Source of the DNA: Choristoneura fumiferana
Lineage: Eukaryota > Arthropoda > Insecta > Lepidoptera > Tortricidae
DNA: 64,000 nucleotides
Assembly: GCF_025370935.1 (NCBI RefSeq)
Contig: NC_133496.1
Span: 11,486,493-11,550,492 of the forward strand
Reading direction: 5' to 3'
The notes beneath the pieces are model-generated. The model saw only the letters and a list, made by a program, of their open reading frames with translations. It was not told the DNA's origin and made no database searches. Both the position numbers and the translations under genes were made by a program. How positions within the stretch are numbered: position 1 is the stretch's first letter; every line of letters begins with the position of its first letter. Positions 47,421 through 59,606 of the stretch are shown here, one piece after another.

Positions 47421-50312
47421 TTAAACATGTTTAGGAAAAACTTTTACATATTAATGATAAGAGTAAGATAGGTATATTTGGATAACCTCTGGAACACCAG
47501 CAATGTTTGTCCGATAAGGAAATAGCACACAACAAGCCTAAAACGTTCAAAAACCCCGTGTAACCACAACAGAAAAACAGTACTTAAATGCTAGTAAATA
47601 AAAATATCCAACATATACAATTGTTCCCTTACGACAAGTAAATAACTTTGGCTAAGTTGAGAATTGCCTTTTGTAGTTGGTAGCGGGCTAACTGACCAGT
47701 TGACTCATAGTGATCTTGTTTTCTTTTTCATAACGTGACATGCATCCCTGGAAGTCAGCTGAATAATGTGCTAATAGGCAAACAGAAGCAACGAAAACTG
47801 TAAAAAAAAAATATAGTTATCCGTTAATGTTATCTCTAAGCAAGCATGAGCGCAACATGAAATTTCTTTGCAGATATGATGAACAAAGGATATCACTTGC
47901 AGATTTCCATAAACAAAGCGGTCGCATCTTCGCCTATTCAAACAAGCGACTCCGCGGTTAAAAGCCTAGTTCTCGACGGCCACGTCAGCTTACGTACTGC
48001 GGCTGACACGACGCTCTTTGCAAAAACAACGTGCCTCCACAATACTTACAATAGGTGGCTGAGCTGAGCGGTTTCCTCTCCCCCTCTTTACATCTCCCTC
48101 TTCCCCTCCATTGCCACTTATGTGACTCAGCAGTGAGCTCTAGATCAAATTCGACGTTGTGCGGCTTTGGTAGCTTGTTTTCCTTATAATGATCGTTTTT
48201 TTGCTAATAAAACATTCGGCAATGGCACCTTTAGCGATTGTTACGGCGAGGTCGATTTATCGGAAATAAATAACCTGTAATTGATGATAGCGTAACTCTT
48301 GTTCCGCGTAACCAAAGATGGATTCAGCCTACATTTATATGGAAGAAGTTTCTGAATGCCCTTTCCTAAATCCATTAACTATACTAACGTCGAAATTGGT
48401 GAAGGCAAGCAACATAGATAAGATATGTAATGTAAATAATAAATCAAACTTTCACGACCTGAATAACAAATTATGTTTATAAAAGGTTCCGATAAAACAA
48501 TATCCAGTAAAGAAACACTTGATAGGTGAATAACGCTGTCGGAAACACAGGAGAGCCAACGGTTTCCGATACAAAACGGAATCCAATTAGCCATTCCATC
48601 TCGCCGGCTTTCATTAACCGACCGAATAGGCGGAAATCGTAAAAAAACCTAACCGGGGAGCGGGCATCGCAAAAACGGCTCGGGGAAAAGCCGATTTTAC
48701 TGCAGTCGTCGTACTGTATAAACAAGTGTTTAATTACGTGTTAGGACTCGTTAGGAACGCGATAAACGTTACTTGCGGGGAACGATAAAGGTCGTTATCG
48801 AAGAATTCACATAAAACCCGCCCGACTACTTCGTATATGATAAAAACCACTTGGGAACCTTTCATGTACGTTAGAGATTTATTATAAGTTAATTAAATAT
48901 TTAAAAATAAAACGAACGCATCGAACTATCTTCACTTAAATGTTAATATTTAGAGCAGGTAAACTTAGCCAACGAACTTCATTATTTATACAGCATGCAC
49001 ATGTCCGGTCACCTACGCAGGATATTTTAGTTCGAGCATTATTCACTGACTGACGAGCGCGCCGTCAAAACAAAATGCCGGCCGTGCATGGATAGATCCA
49101 AATCTAAGCCAAAATACACAATGAACGTGCAGGTAATACGGACAGATGTATCGATCGAGCAATGAGGTTATTAGCCACGCATGAACACTGAACATGACAG
49201 CATTATTTTATAATGCTTCAATAGCTACCACCCCCGACTTCGCTATTTTAACCTTCGTTGGAGAATTTCGCATCCCACCCATCATGGATGTTACGCAAAA
49301 TCCGTCCTTATTCCTTGCCAGTGTCATAAACGGAACCTTTATGCATTCAGTCATATTGATGAGTCAGTCAATTAGGGCATTATTTTTTAAAACAGTAAAA
49401 TAAAATTATCCGTATTATCCATTGTTTTTTGTCCTATTTATTTCAAACGCGTAAAAGTCTAATCAAAATGATAGTGGCAAAAATCCGCACACACACACAC
49501 ATTTGTCACGTAACATGTATTTTTAGCCAACCTAGCAATGCGCCACTCGCCCCCACGATGATCGCTGCATGGAAATACATCTCTATTTTGATGTAAAAAT
49601 TATTTGAGCATCATGACGGATTCTAGTTAAAAATATTCGCGTAAAATAAAAATGCTATTTGGCGATAAGCAAATACAATCATGACGCATTATTGGACTTA
49701 TGTGAGAAACTGCGGACGTCATTGCATCATAGAAAGCAAATTTCGTGTTTTGCAAGCGTTTATTTTCCGAGAAATAATAAGTCAATATACGTATAGAGTT
49801 CGGGATAGGATCACTCTTGCCTTGAACAATATTTGATTATGTATGAAATGAAGCATCGGAGAAATGGGGAGACCTTGATAAGTAAGTTTCTATTTCCGAG
49901 GGGACGCTGAACAAGGTCAATCTCGAATCTCAGTTATTGTCGGGATGACATTATAGAGAAACATTCGAAATCCCTTTCGGGAAACCTCAAGAGGCAATAG
50001 CCGTTCCTCTTTGGCCCTCAGTCGCTCTCCTTCCTTTGTGTCGAAATCACATTAGCTATTGTTCAACGAGGCTTTGTCGGCCGGCACTATATACCGAATA
50101 TAGACCATACGATAGCGTAGAAATTGTATGTCAGGTCAGGTCAATGAGGAAAATGATTGATATAACCTTCAATTTTTGCAAGTTTTATTAGTCAATTATT
50201 AGGTATATTATGTAAGCATAATCACAAATCATAATGTTACCGTAAAGATAGAAATGAGGTAAAAAATACATCAGTTAGACATGAAACACATCATTTAATG
50301 ACTATTTATAAA
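47421..50312. other. Non-coding stretch
   Basis: Nothing recognised apart from a short (AC)n at about 49488. Confidence 0.3.
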
Positions 50313-50518
50313 TCCATACTAAAATTATAAATGCGAAAGTGTGTTTGTATGTTTGTCCGTCTTTCACGTCGAAACGATCGACGTGATTTTTGACATAGAT
50401 ATAGTTTATGGGCCAGAGTGACATAGGCTACTTTTTATCCCGGAAAAATGCACAGTTTCCGTGAGAACAGCGCGCGATAACCGGATTCCATGCGAGAGAA
50501 GCCGCGGGAAAAAGCTAG
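50313..50518 (+). mobile_element. Non-autonomous Helitron (Lep1-like)
   Basis: 5' TCCATACTAAAATTATAAAT, body GTTTGTATGTTTGTCCGTC, CACGTCGAAACGATCGACGT, TTTATCCCGGAAAAATGCAC, a 3' hairpin region (GCGAGAGAAGCCGCGGG) and CTAG followed by T. Closest to the 12175-12396 copy, with small deletions. Confidence 0.75.
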
Positions 50519-50985
50519 TAGGTATAATTTATATCTCTTCTAAGTAGGTATGTATTTTTTATCACAGCGTGTAATTTAAAGTTACAGCTCCTCATAAAAT
50601 CGATAAACATCAATTTGAACAATAATACACAAAGCTGGTGGTTGGTAATTACAATTTTAATAGATCGGTCAGTGAATGGGGTGTTCACCCAACCTCCAGC
50701 TAATGGAGAGGGGGTGGAGTGTACCACCGGAATCCAGTACAAATTGTACAATGGAGGTTTTTGTAAATCAAATTATATCGCTTTGAAAATGTTTTCAGAT
50801 AACTGAAGCGTGATTTTATTTAGCACGCAACTTTAATGCAAATCAATAAGTCTTGTTTGTTCTTTTTATTAATACTATCAAACATTGGCTAAAATTCTCT
50901 CGAGATTAAAGTTCATAGGTAGTAGTAAATTACGTGTAGTTGCTAAGCGATGCACATATTTGATGCTGTTCACCTTACTTGTTTA

Positions 50986-51128
50986 AGGGGCTGTTTCACC
51001 ATCCATTGATTAGTGTTAACTGGCGGTTAGGTGTGATGCCATCTCTATTTGTTTTGTTCGAATAGACGGAGACGGCATCACATTTAACCGTCAGTTAACA
51101 CTAATCAATGGATGGTGAAACAGCCCCT
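50986..51128. mobile_element. MITE with TIRs of about 65 bp
   Basis: Starts AGGGGCTGTTTCACCATCCA and TTGATTAGTGTTAACTGGCG; the right half is the inverse with few mismatches, ending TGGTGAAACAGCCCCT. It is almost all stem. Possible TA or TTAA-like flanks are ambiguous (TTTA on the left, AAAT on the right). No coding capacity. Confidence 0.8.
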
Positions 51129-53337
51129 AAATATAAGTTTACCTATGCCTAAGACCCGAATATCATCTAGAACTGAAATCTGTTCAATGACAAGAAAGAA
51201 AATGTCCATATACCTACAATCTGTGGTGTACACAGCGCTTTCTCAATGTGGGCGTATGTACTTAGTACAAAGATTTGCTCCAAAAAGCAACACGTTTAAC
51301 GTTAGTTCGCGAAACAATTTAAGATTTAAGACTCAAGGCAGACAACGTGAAAAATGATCGCGTCATCAACACTAACCGAGACAATAATTATGCTCAAATA
51401 TAAAATGTGTGCGTTTAGCATTAGCATAATTAACGATATTTTTATGCTAATACAATCTCTGCGTGTGACAGTTTTTGTGAAAGAATATTGAACGAAAATT
51501 AATCTTTAATTTGTGCTAATTTTCTGAAATCCAATATCTTAAAAATAATAATTGACTCGTCCAACAAATCAGATACTTCCCCAGTAATTAAGACTTGGAG
51601 TATTAATAAAATTCAGAGACAAATATATATTTGAAGGCAACCATGCAAATACACATAAAGAGTAAGAAAGAACTATGTCAGCGACCAAATTGATGACATT
51701 TACTATCCTTAAGAAACAGTATCTTATAATGATAATAATAAAACTAAACACGTCAATACAAGTAGGCAGCTTCATGAGATGGATGACAAAGTACAGTAAT
51801 AAAAGCACTATATGAATGTGTTGATAACTTGTGAATGTGTGCATTGCGTTGATTGTGGGCGGGTATTTAAAAGGAACGCAATCGATAGCCGATCAAGCGA
51901 CCGAGCCGGTTGTACCACTGCATGCATGTGTGTGTGAATGTAACGTACAAAAGATAGAACGCACACATCGCTGCGGGCTAGCTAGTGTAAACGGATGTGG
52001 CCAGAGAATACATCGTACGACTATTTACCGAGAAATACGATTCGCAACTGAATAACCACGTTAATCAAACAAAATATTTCCAGTGAAACGTCCTTTTTCG
52101 GAAGTGAAATATGGATTACGATTTCCGCGGGTCATAATAAAGCTTTGGTTAATAAATCTCTGAGTAATTTAATAAACATCATTAGTTTAGAACATGAAAC
52201 ACCGTGAGACTCAGTCATATTCAATATATTGACCCGGATAACTCACGTCTCACTTGTCGGGCTAAACTCGATTTAAAACATGAGTTATCCGGGTCAATAC
52301 ATTTAATATCCCTAGTTAATGTCACAACATACATAAAATTTGTTTTGATAAACAAGCTCAGATTAAGAACGTTTAATGCAAGTAATAGATGAAGTTAAAT
52401 ATACGAGTAAACATCATTTACGCGAAAATGAATAAAACCACTTTCCTTAACTCATCAAAGTTTGCACCATAGTCGAGCGTATGGGCAATGCTCTACGACG
52501 CAACTCGGCCCAAGTAACGCCGGCATAGGTACTATCTATATTGCAATCTGGCTATACTTCTTGACATCATATAAGTACATACGTAGCAAGTATAAGACAG
52601 GTCGAGGCGAACCGAAGCGCAGCTCGCCTGTCTTTGTTTACGACACACTCACGTTGCTATCTGCACACAGCCAACAACATAGGTAGGTAGTAGGCATGTA
52701 TCTATATGATAGTTTTTACTTCCTCCCAGAATGTATTGCGGTGTTACGAACATTCGAATGCTAACATTGTCAGGCGAGGATTCCGTGATGAAAATGTTAA
52801 GAAAGGAGGCCATATGGAAAATTGACTGTCCGGGATAACTTGCGGAGGCAACGATGGACATTTCATGAATATTCACGAAGCAATTTGTACAGAATTGTTT
52901 GGAACTTTTGTCATAATTACGAATTTGTGTGAATGGCCAATTAAATTATATTTATTACTTTGTAGAAAGCCCGAGTGTTAATGCCCCGTCGCTTTGACGT
53001 TAAATAGGATAACCAGCAGTTTCAAGAAAACATTTTATGATAATGATCTTGAATTACCTAAAATGTGGCTCATTATTCAAAAATAATCATTACGTTTGCC
53101 TTGCCGTGAACGCATTATCTTTCTACCTATTAAAATGTAATCTTTCATTCCAATGTTTCACACGTCACGCCTCAAACAAACGGCGACAGAATAAACGCCT
53201 TGATTTACACAATTCGTTGTGTTTGAATTAGATAAATATGTTTACATACATACAGTTACAGAAATGTGTTACACTTTTTCACTGGTTTATTATATTATTA
53301 TACTTTACTATACCTTACTACTTATTATACTTTATTG
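51129..53337. other. Non-coding DNA with a small palindrome
   Basis: At 52227-52298 ATTGACCCGGATAACTCA and its inverse TGAGTTATCCGGGTCAAT bracket a 36-bp loop containing GGGCTAAACTCGATTTAAAA, a dispersed motif also present near 6975. No exon supported. Confidence 0.4.
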
Positions 53338-53339
53338 TA

Positions 53340-53474
53340 CGGTCAGCATCAAAAGTAGCTGGTTACTTTTTTTACCTTGTCACATTAACACATTTGTCAA
53401 TCTTGTATGGCGCTAAGTACATGGCTGTAAAACGACAAAGTACAAAAGTACCCAGCTACTTTTGATGCTGACTG
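53340..53474. mobile_element. 135-bp MITE flanked by TA
   Basis: CGGTCAGCATCAAAAGTAGC at the left; the right end is its inverse (GCTACTTTTGATGCTGACTG). TA dinucleotides at 53338-53339 and 53475-53476 fit a Tc1/mariner-type target duplication. No coding frame of its own; overlapping 65-75 codon frames are artefacts. Confidence 0.75.
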
Positions 53475-53562
53475 TACTGGTTAATACACGAGTACTATTA
53501 ATATTTAGTACTTACCTGTAACTTTAAAAAAAAGTTGTTTTTGTCTGGTGGCATCAGGCTCT

Positions 53563-53690
53563 ATACTACGAAGTGCAAAATTCGAACTTTGTATCTTGCC
53601 GTCCCGCTACCGCTAAATATTACATATTTAATACGAGTGAGAGGGACGATACGACACGAACTTCGATTTCCGAATTTCGTAGTAGCCCCT
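53563..53690. repeat. Imperfect palindromic repeat ending in CTACGAA
   Basis: The left tip CTACGAAGTGCAAAATTCGA is the imperfect inverse of the right tip TCGATTTCCGAATTTCGTAG. The middle has GTCCCGCTACC and its inverse-like GAGTGAGAGGGACGA. I recognise it as a frequent lepidopteran dispersed sequence. Confidence 0.55.
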
Positions 53691-56050
53691 CAGGATATAT
53701 GCATGAAATTAAATTTTCGTATTAAGTATGTGATAAACTTCAAGGATTTATGGAAGTGTGAGTGCATGCTATTGCTAAAAACTAGTTAGCTTTTTATTTG
53801 CGAATGTTTAATTCACGGAACCGTAGGTATGTTTCTAAGATCAGCAGGACTAACTATATTGTTCACAAAGCCAACAACTTTGATGGCTTCTACTGTTGGA
53901 AATAAGAGAAGAAATAAGATATTTTAGGCATTATGAACCTCAATTACTGCAACTCATATCTTCAATTAGATTACTTAGCACTAGTTAAACCAACAGATTA
54001 TATATGTAGGTATACTTCAAGAAATGTTTTTAAAAACATTAAATTCCATTCGAAGTTGCAGAATTTAAGGTAATTAAGTTATCAAACTGCTCACAAAATT
54101 TTAGAAGAACCAGTCAAAAATATCTATAGCCTGTAGAAGCGAAACGACGGGTAAAATAGAGATTGCGTGCCTGGCAGGTGTTGTATCCTAACACATAGCT
54201 AACTCAAACTTCTCTCACTCTCCAGGTTGCCTGATGAAAATGTTCTCTCTATGCTACTGAATTGAAAAAAGTCATTTCAGACAGTCCAGTGTAAAAATTT
54301 TAGCAAAAATTAAGAAATCGAAATACTATTGTACAATATTTTAACTTTTGGTGCAACCATGAAGATCTAACCATGCATGATACTTTTGATTTGGTTGAAA
54401 TAAAAAATAAATGCCCACAAGGGTTTGAGCAGAAAAGACAAAGTTACGTACCTATTTATAAAACAACAAAAAAAAAACTCCAAAATGTTTTTTTATAGTA
54501 TTTAATAGCTGAAAACATTTGATTGGAATTGTAAACCACCCACTCAGTTCAAAAGCAAATAAGACTCGAAAATCAGATGTTTTTTTTTAATCCAACACAG
54601 TTTATGTAAAAAAAAGAAACAAACCATGAATGTGAACAAGAAAACTTTCCAACAGAAACCTTTATAATTCTCAACAAGAAATTTAATTTATATTTTATCA
54701 TAACTTTACTTTTCCTCCGATTAGAGCCTTTGAATACAACTGCTTTCTTAAGAAACTGATCAACAAATTAATGAAACTTCAAAAGAATTTCAACAACAGA
54801 AACCTTAAAACAAATACCAAAGCTAAATAGGTTATAATGAAAGGCAGAACTTTCAAATGGAATCCATTGAAACTTTTTACCCCATCTGAAATTAGTTGAG
54901 GGAAGTCAGTAGCAATTTAGCTTTTATACCCTTTGGACATGGGTAGTAGAAATGCCTGCATTCTTCGAGTTGTTTGTGCTAAATAATACACTAACTGCAG
55001 ATAATTACCAAAAAAAAAACTGTAGCCTTCAAATTTGCATGGAACATGAAAATGAAAAATCTTCTCAGTTATACATTACAAAAATACAGTGTAAACTCTT
55101 CATAATGTCACTCGATTTAAGTGCAAACTCCTTAAAACATTGTGATTGGTTGACTGGTTGGTTTACTATGATTTCTATACAATAATACACTCTAGATAGC
55201 ACCACACTCATTCTATTTAACAAGAATATGGCATAATAAATCATTAAGCAGCACTTTCTAAGTTGCCAAAATTGATAAAAACTGCAACTGTGAGCATTCG
55301 TTTGTTTGCTGTTTTGTTGTTTCTAGCATGTGTTTACTTGGGTTTTTGAAGAAATGTTGTCTTGGGTTTTTGCATGTGTTCACCTCAGTTACTACACCTT
55401 TGTCAAGTTGTTACACATTATCATAATCACAGTATTCACAGTTGCTTACAGATTTTTGAACTGTAAACATGGCAAGAAAACAAAAATCTTTAGAAAAATA
55501 GATGAAAATTGATTAACATTTCTTTCTTTCCATTTAACAGCCACTCTTTATAATGTCGAAAAGTGGTCAGTCCCTTGAGTGTTGTTATGTAGTTTACACT
55601 GTACTTTCAAATTTTATTGATATTCAGCATTTACTACACAAAACAAAAAAAAAACTAGATTTTTTCCTAAAACAGATTATAACTTCGTAATTTTTTTTAC
55701 TCTGTTTCTTGGGCGGGCGAAAAAATGTACTATGGGCAACCTTTTGCATATATCTCTCAATGTCATTCTAAAACATAATAAAAGTGTCATTGTCTCGAGT
55801 GACCACTAACAGCCCGTACTTCGAAAATTTGTATTAAGAGCAAATGATAAAAATGTGCATCAGACGAAATATACTTCTTCAATGTTAATTTTTTCACCTG
55901 CCATAGAAACAGAGTATAGTCAAAACTTGTTGGTTGTGGGACTCGGTCATCAAAGTCAATTAGTTCATCGGCATCTTGAAAGTTATAATTATAATGGAAT
56001 AAATTATCCCAACTTTTTCTTTATAAAGTTTGCAGTCTTGACTTACTTAC
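53691..56050. other. AT-rich non-coding stretch
   Basis: Very AT-rich with many A/T runs, resembling 3' UTR or intron. If the - strand first exons at 56051 and 56541 are real, this is the start of their first intron. No coding exon was recognised. Confidence 0.35.
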
Positions 56051-56400
56051 CTTTGGAGTTGGAGAAAACCTGGCAAAAGGAATCCAAATGCGTAAATTCT
56101 GCTTTTAACCACCACTACAAACAAGGTTCTAGATAACACAAAACTATACAACTTAACTACTTGTTCGATTCACTACACTAATAACCGAGTAGGTCAGCTC
56201 AGCGGCGTAATAATTATGTCGATTTGGATGACCGCGTGTTCTGACGCCAAGCAACGTCTCGTCTCTATAAAGTCGATTCACGAGCGACACGTTTGATACG
56301 CGCCCGAGGTTGTGACGCGGCGGCGTCGCAGCGGGCACAATGTCGGCCGCGAGCCGTAGCCCGACCACCATCAATCTCCGAGCCCGCCGCGCCAAACCTC
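56051..56400 (-). other. Candidate non-coding first exon, divergent from MAEA
   Basis: A strong - strand donor (CAACTCCAAAG|GTAAGTAAGT) follows base 56051. The DNA upstream on that strand becomes GC-rich (56200-56400), typical of a first exon and promoter. An internal CCTTTTGCCAG at about 56070 could alternatively act as an acceptor for a 19-nt exon. An 83-codon frame through the segment has no recognised domain. Exon start is not determined. Confidence 0.4.
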
Positions 56401-56419
56401 GCACCGCGTCAATGACGCT

Positions 56420-56900
56420 ACCGCATTAAACACATGATTTACGCTAAAACTATCACATCGAACAAAATAAAAGCATTCCAGATTAAACTTAACAACGAAA
56501 ACTACGATTATTAAGCAGATTTAGCTTTTAACTTACCGTAAATACGATGAATCCAACAACAAAGAGTCACCAGCCACGCGCTCCAATTATAGGGCACACA
56601 CAAATCACGATAGCACTAACAGTAGATGTAATTATGTTACACAGTTTTGTCTAATATGTCCGCGGTATCAATGCAAAACAAAATGTTATAAAGTTTCTCA
56701 GTTTTTCGTGGCAATAAACACTTAACAGAGAAAATAAACCCTTAGCCACCGCCAGCGACGTACAAAATGGCGGATTTGCGTAACGAAAGTGACGCGCGTC
56801 GGCGCTATGAAACGAAGTGTCGTGTCCAATTCACGCATTCGACATTCATGACGAAGCCGATTTATCGATTATTTTGATTAAACAAAACAAATGGAATTTA
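56420..56900. promoter_or_regulatory. Probable bidirectional promoter between MAEA and a - strand transcript
   Basis: Lies between the - strand candidate first exons and the MAEA start. It contains CAAAATGGCGGATTTG at 56763, a YY1-like CAAxATGGCGG motif common at housekeeping promoters, inside a short GC-rich stretch (CCACCGCCAGCGACG, GTGACGCGCGTCGGCGC). No TATA box is evident. Assignment is by composition and position. Confidence 0.4.
56541..56770 (-). other. Candidate alternative 5' UTR exon, divergent from MAEA
   Basis: A - strand donor (GTATTTACG|GTAAGTT) follows base 56541. The upstream - strand sequence has no long frame and lies beside a CpG-rich start region, so it reads as a 5' UTR exon. 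Together with the donor at 56051 it suggests alternative first exons of one - strand gene whose coding exons lie further left. Confidence 0.35.
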
Positions 56901-57460
56901 ACATTCTATTGTCTTTCATAAATGCCTTCTTTTAATTATGTAATTAAGAAATGTTACACAGTGAATTAAAGTTAAATAAACTTATTTGCAATAGGATTAA
57001 AAACTCGAAATACTTACCAAATAAAATACAAATGTGTTTATTTCATGATGAATTTTTGATACAAAATTAAAAAAATATATTTTATAGAGTATAATGTATA
57101 AAATTTATTTAAGCATAACTTCGTAACTTACAATTAATTGAACATTGAGTTTTCATAGTGGCTGTTTACCTTAGATTACTTTCGACACGTAAAAATCTAA
57201 AAAATGTTAAATTAAAAAAAAAACTATCATATACGCGAGAAAAGGTTCGGTTTTGCTTTTTAGCCCTCCCCTTTGCCCTAATTACGACGCAAAAACCTAA
57301 TTTGTTAAGCAAATAAAAATTGCGAAGTCTGCCAATAAAACTATTCATCAGTTTCATCGTTTTGCTGGTATGTTTATACAATTTTTGCATACATGAGTTG
57401 CCATATTTTATAGTCTGTAATGTTTCGTTTCAATCAGCTGAGTTTTGTTTTCCTTTCCAG

Positions 57461-57561
57461 CAGTTTTCGATAAACAGACAGACTAAGGAGGCTTCTGGAA
57501 CACAGAGGAAAACTTCGTGACAATGAATGAGTTAAAATCCTTGGAGCATGCCACATTGAAG
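57461..57561 (+). CDS. MAEA: MAEA exon with start codon (coding part 57523-57561)
   Basis: A good acceptor (GTTTTCCTTTCCAG) ends at 57460, so a further upstream 5' UTR exon is likely; a possible donor GCTG|GTATGT lies near 57367. The ATG at 57523 follows in-frame-stop-containing UTR. It encodes MNELKSLEHATLK and ends exactly at a codon boundary before GTGAGC. The SLExxTLK ending matches the family N-terminus just before VPYE. Confidence is high for the coding part and moderate for the 57461 boundary. Confidence 0.85.
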
Positions 57562-57768
57562 GTGAGCTAAAGTTGAAGGTTCCTTGTCCTTTGCCATTGG
57601 AGACCTCTTCGACTACGACGATGATTTTTATACGCGCTGATTTATTGATTTGTAAATTAATAAGATACGGATTATATCCAGGGTAGCTGCTCTACACAAG
57701 TGTTATTTACTGAAGCCTCATTTTTATTCTAGAAACTTCCCAGTATGTACAGTATGTTCATTAGTTTT

Positions 57769-57930
57769 CAACCGACGAAAAAAAACGGAGGTTCTCAAGT
57801 CAACGCCTATTTATATTTTTTTATGTATGACCTCGCATAACTTTTTACATAGTAGTCCGATTTTGATAATTCTTTTTTTATTGGAAAGCGTATACCTACC
57901 CCGAGGAAGGTCACATTAAAATTTGGAAAA
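57769..57930 (+). repeat. Dispersed repeat in MAEA intron 1
   Basis: CAACCGACGAAAAAAAACGG and then TATTTTTTTATGTATGACC, CATAGTAGTCCGATTTTGAT, TATTGGAAAGCGTATACC. Related to 9775-9975. Transposon 3' tail-like, non-coding. Confidence 0.5.
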
Positions 57931-58229
57931 AATATTCTCACCCTAAGGGTAGTAAAACAGGGGATGATTGATTGTTGGTACTGTATGATCAGGCATAACT
58001 TTAATAAAGTTACAAATTAAAGGGGGTCGTCATACAAGAAACGTGTTTCATTCAGCGGTTTTTGGTTGCTACGCTGCCAAGTGGACAGCCGCCAGTTGCT
58101 AGGGGCAACGCCCGTGACCCTATGTTGTTAAATGTTTAACTACTTATTAATTTGCTATTTTATTAGTGCTATTTTATAAAACCTTTGATAATTATAATAA
58201 TTGTCTCTAAGACCGTGGTTTATTTTTTT

Positions 58230-58760
58230 CGAAAATACAAACTGAGACATGGATGCACAGAAAAACCAGAAAAAGAGACCAGCGCTGGGAATCGAACCCA
58301 GGTCCTCAGCAATCCGTGCTGCGTGCTATAACCCCTACACCACCGCTGGACAGGAATCGAGACACGAATTTTTCTTATGCATACATATCTCAGGTTGTTT
58401 ATTTCTTCTACGCTACTTATGCAGCAGCACTAGCGACATCTATGTTCCGCTCTCATCGAGAGACGTCACACTCTTTCAGAACCAACCGCTCACCCAGACA
58501 AGAGATGTCACTACTAAGCAAACAAATTATGATTGGTTTTTTGGAGTCTTTTTGTATTTTTTATTTAAACTCCAAATTTGTTACTTTTATGGGTATCCCG
58601 TGAAACCATATCAAAAATACTGGTCTCTTTTTCTGGTTTTTCTGTGCATCCATGTCTCAGTTTGTATTTTCGATATGGTTTCACGGGATACCCGTAAAAG
58701 TAACAAATTTGGAGTTGAAATAAAAAATACAAAAAGACTCCAAAAAACCGATCATAGTTT
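58230..58760 (-). mobile_element. Foldback tRNA-SINE complex in MAEA intron 1
   Basis: A tRNA-like head lies on the - strand at 58283-58352 (B box GGTTCGATTCC, 3' end CCAGCGCTGG pairing with CCAGCG). It is bracketed by a perfect 53-bp inverted repeat (58230-58282 and 58620-58672, core ACTGAGACATGGATGCACAG). A second, larger pair (58523-58612 and 58672-58760, core TTTGGAGTCTTTTTGTATTT) is about 95% identical. Overlapping long frames on both strands come from this symmetry, including a misleading 183-codon frame with RWESNPGP-like SINE read-through. Two SINE-type insertions in opposite orientation would explain it. Confidence 0.7.
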
Positions 58761-59219
58761 ATTTTTTTGTGCAGCATTAAGACTAAATAACAATTTATGA
58801 TCCACAAACCTCCGACACACACTACACACACTTCACAAAAGCCAACTTCAATTAAGCACTCACAGCCGCTGTATGTAATGTTTTTTACATTAACAAAATG
58901 TCCGTAATAATTCATACTAACTAACACTATTTATTTACAGTCAAAATTTAAAATCAGGTTAAGATTAATTCACTAATTCATAATAAGTACGCGCCATTCG
59001 ACCGAATTAGCGCGTTCAGCCACTTTTAATTTTTTCTGTCGCGGGCGCCGCAGCGTATGGCAAGAGTCTAAAGCGCTATTCAGCCTCCGACAGGGCGACA
59101 GCCAAAGAGGATGAGAATTTAAAATTGTTCTTTATTCAAAATACTTGCACCCAGTGCTTACATTTTGGTGATTATGTTTTTATTAACTTGTAATATAATG
59201 TAACTACTCGTAGTTATGT

Positions 59220-59606
59220 TTGTTCGGGTGGAATTAATATTTCAACTTAAATTTGAAGTGGATATCTTCAACCGATTAAGCTGAAATTTTGCATGCATGT
59301 ATAAATCCAATGACAATGCTTATGACGTAGAGCTGATCTGATGATGAAGTTAGATGTTGCCCATAGGAACTCTGTAATAAAACGACACGACCGCATCGGT
59401 TTTAGTCTCATTTGATTCGTCTTGACGACTACCTACTTTGGTAACCAGGGGCAAAAAGTACCGTCAACAAAAAAGCTTGTATTAGATTTTTTTACAAAAA
59501 ATTATTACTGAACTATTGGTTTTTAAGGCATTGTACGGAGGTGCGGAACCCTTCATGCGCGAGTCGCTCGCACTCGCACTTGACCAATTTTTATTATTCG
59601 ATAGGG
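59220..59606 (+). mobile_element. LINE 3' UTR fragment in MAEA intron 1
   Basis: GATATCTTCAACCGATTAAG, CCCATAGGAACTCTGTAATA, TTTGGTAACCAGGGGCAAAA, TTGTATTAGATTTTTTTAC, then GTACGGAGGTGCGGAACCCT and CGCGAGTCGCTCGCACTCGC. The last 150 bp are the same as at 1795-2145, where the RTE ORF2 C-terminus is attached. This copy lacks that coding segment. Confidence 0.55.

Noticed and set aside
58283..58352. Apparent - strand tRNA gene
   Set aside because: The acceptor-stem-like pairing is present, but the anticodon arm has a mismatch and lacks the usual U33, and the sequence is embedded in a SINE.
58249..58927. Overlapping open frames of 116-183 codons on both strands
   Set aside because: They lie in a SINE and its inverted repeats; the peptides are tRNA-head read-through and the inverted arms give mirrored frames.
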